Below are positions 47,778 through 60,066 of a stretch of DNA of 64,000 bases, piece by piece. The notes below the pieces were generated by a model, which was not told the DNA's origin, made no database searches, and saw only the letters and a list, made by a program, of their open reading frames with translations. The stretch lies in assembly GCF_000315625.1 (NCBI RefSeq), contig NW_005434673.1:1069012-1133011 (forward strand), written 5' to 3'. The position numbers and the translations under genes were made by a program. Position 1 is the first letter of the stretch; each line of letters starts with the position of its first letter. This DNA comes from Guillardia theta CCMP2712 (Eukaryota > Cryptophyceae > Pyrenomonadales > Geminigeraceae).

Positions 47778-48836
47778 TCACCCTACCATGACACGATCAG
47801 AAAGCCAATGTAGAAGAGCCTTGACGACCTTCTTGAATTCGTTGTTAGCGGAAAAATCTCCAAAGGATGAGCCATAAGCCATGGCGTCGGCACTGGCAAT
47901 CAACCTTGCGAAATTCTCTTCTGCCTGCAGCATCGTTATCTCTCTTTCTATATCTGATTTCAAACCTCGATGTAGGCATCAAGGCGGTCAGGATTCACAA
48001 ACTTTCTAAACTTTGCGATGTTCGAAGGAGCTCGGTGAAGCGGGTCTTCCGATGAAGCGAGGCCGAGGAACTGCCTCGGGTGATCCACAGCTCGCAATAA
48101 GCTGATTAAAACTTACGGATCGAATCACTGTTGGATTACGTTTGCACTTGACGATCTGTTTGGTACCGATGAATAGGGTACTTTGAGAAGGAGATATCAA
48201 GGACCATGTATTTGTTGTCTTTGTCGAAGAGCGCATTGGTTTTGGCTGCGTCCAGCAACTCTGCCTTGTTCTTGGAAGAAAGAAGATCTCTAGAGAGCTG
48301 ACGAATTTTTCATCACAATGTTGCCTCGTTTCTCTCAGCATATCGAAGTCACCTCTGCATAGTTGCACTGAGTCGTCTCGTCATCCCATCTACATCGAGT
48401 TAGCGGCAAGACAATCAGTTCTCCCCTCACTTGCTGATCAGATATTCCAGTCCCTTCAACCCAACCTGATATGGCATATCACGCTGCTGCAAGATGGTGC
48501 ATGCTGAAAGCAGATTAGTTTCACCTTCAATTTCAGCATCTCCTTCTTGTCAGTGACTGAGATCTTTCCCGCTGACTGAGCATATCCTTCGGAGGGAAAG
48601 AGAAACGAAGGGATCATCAAAGGAAGTATGCCCAACGTCTTCACTAACGTTTTCCTCTGCAATAGATCGCAAGATGGATTGAATTCCATTCTAAGCTTAC
48701 ATGCAACCGAACTTCTCCCACTCTTGTCGCTCTGTGACGGCAGGGAGCAACCAACAAATGCATCGCTCCGTTGGGTCCAGAAGGTGATGAGCAATACGCA
48801 TTGAATAACTTCACATGACAGCAATGAAGACCCCAT
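47778..48836 (-). CDS. plastid-targeted, probably thylakoid-lumen protein
   Basis: The N-terminus has three parts: a signal peptide (SLLSCEVIQCVLLITFW), a Phe-containing cleavage region (SDAFVGC) followed by a Ser/Lys-rich transit segment, and a second hydrophobic segment after QRKTLVKTLG (ILPLMIPSFLFPSEGYA) ending in a lumenal-type AxA-like site. This is what proteins of the thylakoid lumen carry in algae with red-derived secondary plastids. The mature part contains GLKGLEYLISK, WDDETTQCNYAE, LLDAAKTNALFDKDNKYM, FRKFVNPDRLDAYIE and AEENFARLIASADAMAYGSS. It is mostly helical; no characterised family could be named. Introns are about 41-55 nt. Confidence 0.65.
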
Positions 48837-49450
48837 CTGTGCATACGAGGTCAGTTTGTATGATGCTACCCGTGGGATCTGTTATGATCATCTCATCTCT
48901 TCCTCTATCCTTAGGCTACTTCTCTGGTCTCACTACGTCTCCTTCGTTCCTCTAAACTCGCCATACTCTTGTCCTTGCTTTCTCTGCCGCTTCTCTTTCT
49001 CCTCCTCCTCCTCCTCCACCTCCTCTACTTTCCGATGGTGTCCTCTTGAATCCTTTATAAAGGCCCCATTGAGAATTTAGAGGGGGTTTAGAGGGGGTTT
49101 GTTTACTGACTTTGTGAAGCTAAGGGGGTAGGGGTGGTATCAGGCGATAAAACTGCTCGTACTTGACAAGTGAAGGGAAAGCGAATGGCAGGGCAGGCAT
49201 GAACAGGTGTCAGCGAGGATAGTCAGACCAGACCAGACCAGACCAGACCAGACCAGTTGTTGAGAGGCGAAGAATGGTCCTGGTCCGTAGAATACAGGCA
49301 ACCATGGCTGATGTTCACCATAAGAACATCACGAGAATTTTCCAAATAAGATATCGATTCGCCAGCAAATGAGACGATCAAGAATTGATTGCGCGAGAGA
49401 AGAGATTATGACGTGAGAAATGCTTTCTCGTCACTTATCATAAGCGCGCG
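48837..49450. other. divergent intergenic region with G-rich tracts and GACCA repeat
   Basis: Contains AGAGGGGGTTT twice at 49079-49101, AAGGGGGTAGGGGTGG at 49123-49138, and about six GACCA units at 49227-49256. It separates the divergent plastid-protein and lectin-type genes and probably holds both promoters. Confidence 0.55.
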
Positions 49451-52400
49451 ATGCCTCTCAGCTCGTTTCTGCATGTCCTCTCGTTAGTCGTGCTCTCCAT
49501 TCAGCTTCAAGTCGCAAATACAGGAACTTGCTCCCCAGATGATCCGTTCACAAACAAAGCACCATGCAATGGTCATGGGGAATGCAACACCCAGTATGGC
49601 CTTTGTGTGTGTTACTCCGGTTGGTCAGGGTTCAACTGCAGTGAACCAGACCAGCCATGTAACAATGCGGTGGTACACCTGGCAGACAGCGCTGGCTCCT
49701 TCACTGATGGTTATTACGGGATGAATTATGCTCCTTCATTGAACTGCATCTGGTATATCTCTTCGCCAAGAGATTCGCCCGAGAACTATTTCACTTTCCC
49801 GACGGTGTTGTTGTTCTATGAAATTAATCTCGAAGATGGATTTGACTGGGTATTTGTGTACGAAGGGCAGAGCACAAACAAATCAGATCTCATTGCATCC
49901 TTCACCGGACAGTACCCTAGACAAGATAGTTCTGGAAGGATGATACTACCCCAGATTGTTTCTTCCCCCTCTGAGAAAGGTTTGACAGTTCAGTTTCAGA
50001 GCGATTGGGCGTATGGAAGTAAAGGGTTTCGTTGCATGTATACGTCCGTGATCGAAGAGTCTTGGATTCTCAACTTCAAGGCTTCGCTCACGGGTCAGAA
50101 CCTAGCCTACAACAACGTCGCTGAAGGAGCCTGCCTTGACGTCAACTGCGTCAACTACAACAAGTGGATTGATGCGGCAAAGCGGCAGACGGGTTCTTCC
50201 TTCGATGCCTACAGCACGTGCAGCGTTGAAGCTGCGAGCTCAGTGAGCTGGCCAGGCAAGGACAAGAGCGTTTTTGATCTGACCAATCGAGACATCGAAA
50301 AGTTTTTGTCAACTCATCCAGATTTGGTACACATGCCTCCAGTTTGCCCACCCCAGCATTCTTGGGTCCCTTCGATACAAGGATGTTTCCCATCCTCCCC
50401 TGACTACCAGGGACTCAAGGTTCGCGTCAGTGATGTTGCGGTGCCAAAGTTTGTCGCTGTGAGCTCCATATTTTCCTTACGTCTTCTCCCTCACTCGTTT
50501 GCAGAATTTGTCTGCTCCGCTGCTCGATCCCAACACGTCGTACTTTGAGAACATAACTGCAGCGCAAGCCATCGGGTCTGATTGGCTCAACGCAAACATC
50601 CAACTTGTCTCGACCAGTCAGACTGAATGTTCTTTGTCCTTCTTTGTGTCAGTTCCTGGCATCTACAAGTGGTCTTTCTGGTTGCTGACCAAGACAGGAG
50701 AAGTTTGTCCTCCAAAGCCGACTGGATACTCGTCGACGGGCAAACCGATCTACCTCTGCGACTCCATTATTGAGATGGTCCCTATGCCCAACGATGACCT
50801 GCGAGGGCCTGCCTCCTACTCGGTTATTGTGTACGCAGGGGACACTGATCCATCCAAGAGCTTCGCGTACGGGTAAGTTCCCCTGTGGTGATTCCTTTAT
50901 CTTCTGAAGGCACCTGTCTTGATGTCCTCTCGTACTCCTGACACAAGCATGTCTTTGTGCAGCCCTGGCCTTAGCTCCGCCAACCAGGTGGGAGCCTGCA
51001 CAGCAGGGAGCAGCACATTTTTCCATATCACCAGCGTCGACAAGTACAACAACCCTCGGTTGTCAGGCGGAGACGATTGGTCTGTAAAATTTGACATCTT
51101 CCTCCCGGGATACGGCGATGCAGAGACATTCATAAGAAGCTCGCAGGAGGGGGAAAGTTCTGAGCTATTGAGGAGGAGCGTTGAGGTTGGAGGAGAGGAA
51201 GACAACGTGAAGATTAGGGGGAGGGAAGCATGTGCCTCCGGCCTCATCGCAAACCTTGGCAACGGGACTTACCTTGTAAGGTGGCAGACGACCTGCTCAG
51301 GTCGATATTGGTTGTCAATCACTCTAGGTGAGGAAGGCGTCACCCCCCGCTGAGCTCACGGGCTAAGTAGGAGGGAAGCACATTGGGACAGCAGCGCAAT
51401 GGAGTGATATGGTCGCTCGCTACCCCTGCTCTCTTGATTGTCCAGCAAAGGTGGAGGAGGGTCTTGAGAGAGGGCGAGGCTGACATGAAGGTCACAGGTA
51501 AGCAGCCCGTTCAACGTCCTGACCTCCAGTGGAGCTCCCGACGTGAAGTCCGCACAGGTTGTTATCACGTCTTCAGCTGATATCTCAGCAGCAGAAGAGC
51601 TGAACCTGTCATCTTGAGGTGTTCGGAACGGCTCTCCTATACGCTCAAGCTGGATACGCCTCCGTTCTCTTTCTGCGCATGAATGACCTGTGGGGAAACC
51701 CTGTGAGCCAACTAGAAGAAGTTGTGTTTGACATCAGAACGCCTTCGTCCACTTCTCTATTGTCCAACTTAGCAGCCTCGTAAGTTCTCAATACTTGTTT
51801 GACGTGGAAACAAAACATGACACCTTGTCAGTGGAGAAGACTATTCGCAGAAATATCGGGGCGATCCGTTTGAAGATTTAGCAGACCAAGTTCAATCGTA
51901 CAACAAGTCGATCAAGGTGGCTCAAGCTGTTACTTAGATTCTCTCTCTGTCTCACTTTCCTTCGATTCTCTCAACTCGTTTCTATTTGCTCCGTCTACTT
52001 TACATAATTCTTTTCTTTTGCTCCATTTTTCTTCAAACGTAAATCTTGTCCCTCACTCCACCTGCAGGTAACGGCAACCACTCATATCCTTGGAGGTGAA
52101 AAGTTTCCGTCGGATACCATGATCGAATGGATTGCAACAACGAAGGGCTGGCATCAGGTCTCTGTCATGGTCAACCAGAAACTTCCAGTGAGTCTCACCA
52201 ACACGCAAGAGAAGAAACACTGACTATATTTGACCTGTTGCTCTCTTCTTTGCCCTAGACTGCCACGGGGATTCTTGCTTCCCTCCTCCACGTTCCATCC
52301 TCTCCCTTCTCCCTCTACATCCACGCAGCCGAGAGCCATCCTCCGTCGACGTGGGTGGAAGGAGGAGTTTTGCTGGGCCCTCTGCTGGATGGCGAGAAAC

Positions 52401-55400
52401 AGAGTTTTGAGAGCGGCGTCATGATCGCAACCGACGGGAACGCTGGCAGATATTTCAGATTCGTCGATCGCGACAGGTATGGGAACGAGAGGAGCAAAGG
52501 AGGTGAGAAATGGACTTTCAAAGTGACTGGGCTCGATCTCGGATCTTGTCCGCACATTCAAGACAAGATCCTCCACGACATTACCTGCAAATGTTCCGAC
52601 GACACCATTGTCGGCATCTATGACCTCACCCTCGGCACTTGCAACCGAGAAAAATTCCCTGAAATCGCGTGGAACGTGATAGCTTTGAGCAGAGACATCT
52701 GCTGCTTGTACAACATGAACAATGTCTCATGTTTGCCCGCGGACTGCTGTGGACCTCCACGTCAGAAGATGTGCGCTTCGCTAGACAGATGCGTCAACAA
52801 CGCGATGGACTCACCATCGTGTTCCTCATGGACGCTCGTCAACGTGTTGACAAACTTCTTCAGGTTTGCGGGGGCAGGTTGTCCTGTGCTTGAGAAGCTG
52901 GGAAGAGAATATGGCATCATCACACCTGATCTTCCTTGCGGTCTCCCGCAGGAGCATCAGTTGTGGAGCTTTTCAGACGCTCTGCCGGCATGGGAGTCGG
53001 TGCAGGGATATCGTTCCTCACAGGATCATGCTGTCTTCCAAGACTTCGACAACGGAACTTACATGGCCACTTACTTTCACACTACTTCGGGGCTGTATCA
53101 GATCTCCATCGTCAATGACAATGGCTACCTGATCCATGGCAGCCCGTATGCTCTTTTGTGTGCTGGCGTATGCATGACTCGTGACTGCCGCAGGTACGAT
53201 ACCATGGTCAAGCCCGGGCCCATACATCCCCCATCAGTTGGGGTGAACGATCGTGGTGTAGCATACACAGACTTGCAGTCCGTCATCGCCGGTGCGACAT
53301 CCTCGTTGGACTTGCTGCTTCGAGACATGAACGGCAACTCCCTCTGGTCAACTCAGCAAGGGGCGCAAGAAGACCGGAAACTTCGGATGCAGAGCCCCAA
53401 GATGGATGGATATGAGACCCCTCAGCGCCTCCTCAACCTCACCATTCAGCCCATGGTCGTTGAGTTCTTCGATGCTGTCATCGGCATGTCCTCCGTCGTC
53501 GTCTGGGAGGCCAACTTTTCTCCTCTTGTAGTGCAGGATTACGGCGATGGGCTCGTGCGATCCGACTACATCGTGACTACAGCAGGAGACTTTCAGCTTC
53601 ACATACTCTTCGACGGCGAGGTTATCGCATCCTCTCCTTACCGCCTGCGTGTGAGGCCTGGGCCTGTAAGCATTCCGGACAGCACAGCCTTTGGTAGCGC
53701 TTTGCAGACTTGCGGAGCAGGAACTCTCTGCACGCTGTCGATCGAGGTGCGAGACGCGTGGGGCAACCGGAGGATTCTAGAGGAAGACGAGGGTCCCTCC
53801 TGCCACTTGCAAGGCCTCCTGGCCAACTGTGTTCCCGTTGATTCTGTCAAAACAAGCTTCGGACAAGAACCTTCCTGCTTGGACCCGAGTACGGGGATAG
53901 CTGGGATCCAAGTCCATGCGACCTCGTCCTGTGCCATGGCCTTTCTTGGGTCCTTCACTGTTATGTTCGTCGACCCTGTCAGCCCTGCAAACATGCAGGA
54001 GCAGAGCTTTCAAATCGACAAGTCCAACTTGTACTCTGGGAGTTACAATGTGACGAACGCTGGACAACACCTCTTATCCATCGTGTACAAGAAGCCTGAC
54101 GGCACCTGGACCCATATCAGACACTCGCCTTTCAGCGTCACCATCGTAGGAGGAGTTGCCGTACCCAACATGTACTTGATATCTGTTATTATTTTATCTC
54201 CCTCCCTCCTCCATGGCTCTTTCCTGATCCTAGCTCGTCCGCTTGCTCACGCTTCGCTTGTATCAGGTGCTCCTGCCAAGGCCAAACAAGCGAGCTTCAT
54301 GCGGGACTCCCTGGCACTCTTATCCTCACCAGCAGGGATGCCTGGGGCAATGCGAGGATTCAAGGAGGCGACCACGTATCAGGCTGGATCCAAGGACCTC
54401 TCACTACCCGCGCTACAGCAGCGGAAGGACCGTTGGGGAAAGGCTACCCTGTATCTGTGGTTGACCGTCACAACGGTACATATCATGTCGAGTACTTCTT
54501 GACGGTGACTGGGAAATACTCGTTCTCGCTATCTATCAACGGCTATGACGTGAACAACAGCCCCTTCGAGTTGTTTGTGGTGCAAGGCTTCCAGTTCTTG
54601 AGCTTCTCTCGACCAGTCGGTCTTCAGTTACTAAGCAGCGCCAACATCAATCAGAACAGCAGCACTCTCGACCTCACGTCTCCGTCCAATAACAGCATCG
54701 GAGCTGTTTGGTACTCAATCCCCCAGCGCGTGGCACAGGGCTTTGTGATGGACTTTCGCTTTCTTCTCCACAGTTTCTCTTCCGTCTGTAACTCGTGGAA
54801 CTACGGAACAAACAGCAACGAGTACTGCACGTTGAGGCGAGGCGAGGGCTTCGCTTTCATGCTGGTTGGAGGGGGCGATGGCATGCCTGCGTATGGCGAT
54901 GGAGGAGCTCAGCTGGGGTATGGAGGTCTCCGCAAGTCATTGGCGATCGAGTTCGACGTGACCGTCAACCCCCAGCTGGGAGACGCTGGACAAAATCACA
55001 TCTCGATTCACAGCCGAGGAAGCGAGCCCAACTCAGCAGCTCACACTTTCTCCATCGCACAGACTCCGCAGCTCCCGATCCTCTTCGATGGCAACGAGCA
55101 TCACGTGAGGATACGGTACGATCACTCCATACCAAGCTCTTACCTCAAGGACCCATGCTTCAAGGTGTCGCAGTACGGAGCACGCTTCCTCTCCTCTAGT
55201 CCTCGACGAGACTTGGGGTCGCTGACAGTGTGGATCGACGATTTTGACCGGCCGGTCCTTGTGACTGCGCTGAACCTCATGTCCTTCCTTGCGTACCCTC
55301 CTCAAGGCACAGCTTGGGTTGGCTTCACGGCGTCCACCGGATCAGAGTTCATGGTTGCCAGCATCAGAGAATGGAACCTGCAGGTCGGGGCTTGCATGGA

Positions 55401-55491
55401 CGACTGCAATGACAACGGATTCTGTCTCGATGGCTTCTGCATATGCGACGAGGGTTTTCGCGGTTCGTCTTGCAGAGATGTGAACGTATGA
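49451..55491 (+). CDS. secreted EGF-CUB-filamin-like-L-type-lectin-EGF protein
   Basis: Signal peptide (SFLHVLSLVVLSIQL) is followed by an EGF module (CNGHGECNTQYGLCVCYSGW), then a CUB-like domain (CNNAVVHLADSAGSFTDG, SLNCIWYI, VYEGQSTNKSDLIASFTG, LTVQFQSD). Several Ig/filamin-like repeats follow, marked by DKYNNPRLSGGDDW with NGTYLVRW (about 51050-51290), DRYGNERSKGGEKW (about 52475), DNGTYMATYFHTTSGLYQIS (about 53050), RDAWGNRR (about 53750) and RHNGTYHVEYFLTVTGKY (about 54470). A legume/L-type lectin fold follows (54640-55380): AVWYSIPQRVAQGFVMDFRF, GEGFAFMLVGG, KSLAIEFDVTVNPQ, VWIDDFDRP and GTAWVGFTASTGS. A final EGF ends at CDEGFRGSSCRDV. It probably acts outside the cell, binding glycans. 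The largest exon starts near 52300. Some middle exons (51360-52300) are poorly defined. Confidence 0.75.
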
Positions 55492-55535
55492 AGGAATCGG
55501 GAACTCGTTTGACCTGCCATTGAATACCCCTCAGT

Positions 55536-55700
55536 GAACTCGCCTACCAGGCGAGTTCGATTTTGACTGAGAAGAGCAGTAGCGCAAGGTTTACCCCGGT
55601 CATCAGGGTGTATCAAGAGTACCCTTATGATCACTTAACTCTGATGAGTAAAATTCATCAGCCCGATCAGACTGACCCGGGCCTTTGCCCGTTGTAACGG
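55536..55700. other. cluster of stem-loops downstream of the lectin gene
   Basis: A perfect 10-bp stem with a 3-nt loop (GAACTCGCCT / AGGCGAGTTC, 55536-55558) begins 45 bp after the stop. Further stems: AGGGT/ACCCT (about 55605-55624), CTGATGA/TCATCAG (55641-55661), CGGGC/GCCCG (55678-55691) and CCGTT/AACGG (55689-55700). Could be a structured 3' UTR, a termination or processing signal, or a small RNA. Confidence 0.55.
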
Positions 55701-56104
55701 ACAAATTCACCAATGTAACTACCGTAACTGTCTGTCCCTTCATGCTGACAGCAAACAGAGAGGGAAGGAACAAGTCAGAGACAGATGAGATATTAGATAC
55801 AGATGATAGACAGATGATAGACAGATCAGAGAAAGATGATAGACAGATTAGAGATGGAAGGTGGAGAGAAATATGAGAAGTTTTAGGAACCAAGTAGAAT
55901 ATGACATAGTTGAAAGCATGGTCCAAATAAATCTGAGAGAACAACGACGGACGTTGAATTACAGTTCATGAAATTTCGATATGTTGCTATTGAAATTTAG
56001 TTTCTAATGTGATCAAATATCATGTCACGAGGAAGGTTATGGAATGACAAGAATATGTGAAGGCGAAGGCGCTGGCTTGAACTGACTTGAAGCACAGGCT
56101 TGCA
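55701..56104. other. spacer with GACAGAT-type repeats
   Basis: 55775-55860 is made of imperfect AGATGATAGACAGAT repeats; the rest is AT-rich. No gene is seen. Confidence 0.5.
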
Positions 56105-58202
56105 ATGTCAGGAATAGCTGATCTGAGCATTCCTCTCATCAAGAAGGAGAAGATGAGGAGAAATGTTCTTCTGGTCTCCATTCTGACAATGGCTGTGATT
56201 GGGCTTCTTTTGATGTCCTCGCACGTAAACAAGAATGCTTTGCTGGGATTCAATCAACCTTTCGACTCCGACGTGCCCGTACAATGGGACTCAAGTGCAT
56301 CAAGTGATCTGCAAGGAATCAGCAGATACTTCAGCTCTCCTGGTTCTCATTTGAGGAACAGAGCACCGACTGCACACCCATCACTCAAGGCTCGAACTAC
56401 CATCCTTGCCGACGTGCCAGCGCACGAGTGGTCTAAGCATCATTATCGTGATGTTGCTGCTTCCAAGATGGACCAGCAGACTGTGAACGGGATCTGGTAC
56501 GACAAGGATGAAGCATGGAAGGGCATTGATGAGGTGCTCCCTACCGATACTCCGTACTCCTATCAACTCGCGCACGTCGGCAAGGGCGAGGAGTCGAAGA
56601 TGGAGGCCTTTCTTTCGCATGCATACAAGCAACTGAGCAGTCTCAAGAAAGCTCTTCGTCAAGTCAAGGGCGAGAAGTCAGCGGATGACAAAGAGCTTGA
56701 AGGAATCCTCTCTCAAGGAGAGTCTGCGCTGAAGAAAATTGAAAAACACGTCTGGGCTGACACAGCAAATGCAGAGTACAGGAAGCAAGTGAATGACAAG
56801 ATGCACATGAGGGCAACATCGAAGACGATGCTGAGATCCATGAATCTACCACAAAACCATGCATCCTCAAAGCATTATGAATCCGCTGAAAAGGCAGCAA
56901 ACGATTTGAACAAATACTTTGACAAGTTGGACAAGAAGACAGAAATGGAAAACAAACAAAACGCCCGGCGAGCCGATGAGGACAACTCCATGTCGCTTGG
57001 CGACATCAAAAATAATCCTGGACAAATTCTGCATGCTGCTCAAAGGCGCCAGTTCGATCTTTCCGAAGTCCGACCATTGGCCGAAGTGTTTGTGAAGATT
57101 ATGGCGAGAGCGATCAAGGCCGACAAGGCTCAAAGCCTTGAGATCAAACCCCCGTCAGAGGAGAGAACACAGAGCTGCCAGCTCTGCGTCAAGATCATGG
57201 GATGCGAGGACTGCTGTGAGATCATATGCCTGGGAGTCGACGATGAAAACAAGAAAGAAGAACCGAGCTCTACAAAGGCGCCATCTCCTTCTATCCTGAG
57301 GTCGGTGGTGAACAAGTTGGCTCGCGTCCCCTGCGAGTGTCAAAGTGCGGAGTGCAAGGAGTGTCCGCAGCACGATCAAATCCGCAAGCCATGGTCTTCC
57401 CTTACTGCCTCCGACAGGTCTAGCTCTCTCTCTGTGATGTCCATTCTCTGACCCTGTAACAGGGAGCTGTCCGAAGTCGTAGAGAAGAACGAAGAGATCA
57501 AGAAAGCGTCAGAGGCGGTGGCGAGATCGAATGCGATTCTTCGTGAGCGTGTCGCTGCCCTCGAGGCGACCAACCAGATGGCCATCCGTCAGGCACTTTG
57601 AATCGATGGAGCGATTGACCTTCTAACATCTTGCCTCTCAGGGTCTTGGAGCCTATGTGCCTGAGGAGTCGGACGACGCGTGGGTTGCGCGGGAGCCGTT
57701 CCCTGGAAAGAGCGAGCAAGTCGCCTCAGGGTTCTCCGATGGCGTTCAGGTTGCAAATCATGGCCGTTGAAAGGGCCTCACTTACTCTGGTGCAGGACTT
57801 GCAGAAGCAACTGTTGGGTGCGCGCAGAAAAATCCAGAGGCTGAGGCAGGAGCTGAAGAATTCCGACGCCGCTGCCTATCATGGCGCTGAGGTTGATTTA
57901 TGAGGTGCTGGTGTAGCGGTTTACATCCACTCAGGTCGCAGCTGAGATGAGGTACAAGCTCGACCAGGCCACAAAAGCTGCTTCGTCGCTCCTCCGTTCC
58001 AAGGTTCGCGTCATCCAGCTTTTCCTTCTCTCTCAATCTTTGACCTCTTTCGCAGGATCAGACAGATGAGAGTGCGCTTCCCTTCTATGAGCAGCGGGCG
58101 TATGGGGGCAAACAGACAGAAGCTGATGTCAGGAGGTACGAGCGAGATGTGCGAAGGGGAACAGCTTTGCCGTACGGTGAGACTGTCGGGAGACTCTACT
58201 AG
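56105..58202 (+). CDS. single-pass membrane protein with cysteine cluster and coiled-coil tail
   Basis: Starts at MSGIADLSIPLIKKEKMRRN, then a transmembrane anchor (VLLVSILTMAVIGLLLM), which predicts a type II membrane protein. The middle is hydrophilic with Lys/Glu-rich helices. A cysteine cluster (CQLCVKIMGCEDCCEIICLG, then PCECQSAECKECPQ) sits at about 57175-57370. A 45-nt intron after SDR joins ELSEVVEKNEEIKKASEAVA, so the frame continues past the stop at 57451 into coiled-coil exons (LQKQLLGARRKIQRLRQEL) and ends with GETVGRLY at 58202. One intron (57593-57641) has a GC donor. No family is recognised. The stop is about 50 bp from the stop of the opposing SpoU gene. Confidence 0.6.
57593..57641 (+). 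other. candidate 49-nt GC-AG intron
   Basis: CAG|GCACTT as donor and CTCTCAG as acceptor join MAIRQ to GLGAYVPEESDD in frame. No GT donor at this place gives an open frame. Confidence 0.55.
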
Positions 58203-58253
58203 ATAGAGGAGCTGGCGGCTCTAGTTGTACTTTAAACACTTCCTTCTTCCCTT

Positions 58254-59760
58254 TCACGTGCGTTTCTGCTGCTTCTGAGCCTCCAGCGCCTGCTTCATGA
58301 TGCGATCGTACATGACGATCGACCCCTGGGCCAACATGAGTGCCGCACAAGGAGAAAGCGATACCAACCGCTACCGCGACGTTGAAGGAAGCATATCTGC
58401 ATGAAGTCAGCCGGAAACTTGTGAGGGCGGAGTACGAACCGGATGGATGGCAGAGCAACGTGAGAGTGACAGGAGCGGATCACAGACTCCGGCAGCCCTG
58501 TGCTTCAATCAAGCCCGAGACACTCTCCATTCTCGACCTCTCACCATTATCTTCGCTCCCTAAGATGTAGATCGCCCGCTTCCTGTCGCTCCAAATCAAC
58601 ATGTCCACATAGCTCAGCCTCAACAAGTCCGAAAGTTCATGAGTATTACGGATGTTCAAAGGTTTCGAGAGGTTCTCCTCCCATCTGATTGACAGTGAGA
58701 CGAGCAACCTCACGCATCTTTCTCTACCTCCACCGCCACCCACTTGGCACCGTACGCACTGCAGGCCACAAAGGAATTCCAGTCTATGCAAGGTAAGCGA
58801 GCGACGGTAAGACACCAACGTACCTGGATACTCGACCATGGGGATCTTTGTGAAAGACTTGACTACGTCTGTGCGATGGCTTGAAAATCTATCTCCTGAA
58901 GCTCAGCTCAGTCCCTGACCCGCTTCAGTTCCATTTCTTGACCTATCAAGAACATGCTGGCGGCTCCGAGCTGATAGCCTGCAAGCGTTCAGAAGGATCA
59001 AAACCCTCATCATCTACATGATCGCCAGAGTGTCCCCAGGTTGTCCACATTTTTCATGCCCATCACCCCGCACATAAAGTATCCGTCTTCCTGTTCTTTG
59101 ACAAGAGACTCTGCATACGGTTGACGAAAAATCTGGAGGGAGCTAATCAGTTGCATCCTGCTGCTCCTGCCCCTGTCCTCTAATCACCTGAATGTCAATC
59201 CTCCTCGGGGGGCTTGAAAGCGCGTCAAAGGTAACATCCTTCCTCAAGGTTGTCCATCCTAATTGCTCGGTGTCGTACACGCGCACATCCAACTGATCCA
59301 CTTCCACGCCATCAGTTCGCAACAGCTCAAGGATCGAATCGCCAGTGACTCGCCCTCCTGTAGCTTTCAAGTCCACCTGAATGTGCAGGAGCTTTCCATC
59401 TCTGGGAGCATTTTCACCTTTTTCATTGTCTGAACATTATTACCTTGTCAATTTGCCGCCTTCGTAAAAATATCGAATCCACACAGTCTTGAAATTTTCG
59501 TCGTCAACAGGGAAAAATGGCTGGAGAGGAAATCCTTTTGTCCCTCCAAAGCAATCCTCGTTTACCATCCTCTGACATGTCATTGTCCGACCCAACCGAG
59601 GGGGGATAGGCTTGCTGCTATGAAACCTTGAGATCAAAGATGCGTAGAAAACATTCAAAGGAAGACGCATGCTTTTTCGTGCAGCTTGAGAGATGCTCGT
59701 ATGCGATACAAACGCTGGATGGGCGATGCTCCTCTTCATCAGCACAGCAGATGACGACAT
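58254..59760 (-). CDS. SpoU/TrmH-family RNA 2'-O-methyltransferase
   Basis: SPOUT-fold motifs on the minus strand: FMCGVMGMKNVDNLGTLWRS and YQLGAASMFLIG (motif 1, with Asn where most have NxGxxxR, about 59090-58960), TDVVKSFTKIPMVEYP (about 58870-58820), KRAIYILGSEDNGLPESVI (motif 2, across a small intron, about 58590-58480) and ASFNVAVAVGIAF (motif 3, about 58380). SpoU enzymes methylate the 2'-O of ribose in tRNA or rRNA. An upstream region (59376-59170) gives VDLKATGGRVTGDSILELL and is joined in frame by a 55-nt intron (RRIDIQ then IFRQPYA), so it appears to be part of the protein. The start MSSSAVLMKRSI with an Arg/Ser-rich leader suggests organelle import. The C-terminus is EAQKQQKRT at 58254. 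Confidence 0.68.
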
Positions 59761-59912
59761 GATTGCGTTGGCCCAATCTAGAGCATACAAAAGCTCATCA
59801 CGATACTGATAATCACATGCTGCTATTTAGACATGATGCGTTCTTTATTTGTATCCTTCTCTCCTTGAATCATTCCCTCCTTGTATCCTGCACTCCTCAT
59901 ATCGCTCTCTTG

Positions 59913-60066
59913 CTCTCTTGCTCTCTTGCTCTCTCGCCCTCCCACCCTCTCGCCCTCTCGCCCTCTCGCCCTCTCGCCCTCTCGCCCTCTCGCCCTCCCA
60001 CCCTCTCGCCCTCCCACCCTCTCGCCCTCTCGCCCTCTCGCCCTCTCGCCCTCTCGCCCTCTCGCT
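59913..60066. repeat. (CCCTCTCG)n octanucleotide array
   Basis: About 16 units of CCCTCTCG or CCCTCCCA, preceded by TTGCTCTC repeats. Open frames across it on both strands are repeat read-through. Confidence 0.93.

Noticed and set aside
55641-55661. Hammerhead ribozyme suggested by CTGATGA
   Set aside because: The required GAAA after stem II and the cleavage-site stem are not present on either strand.
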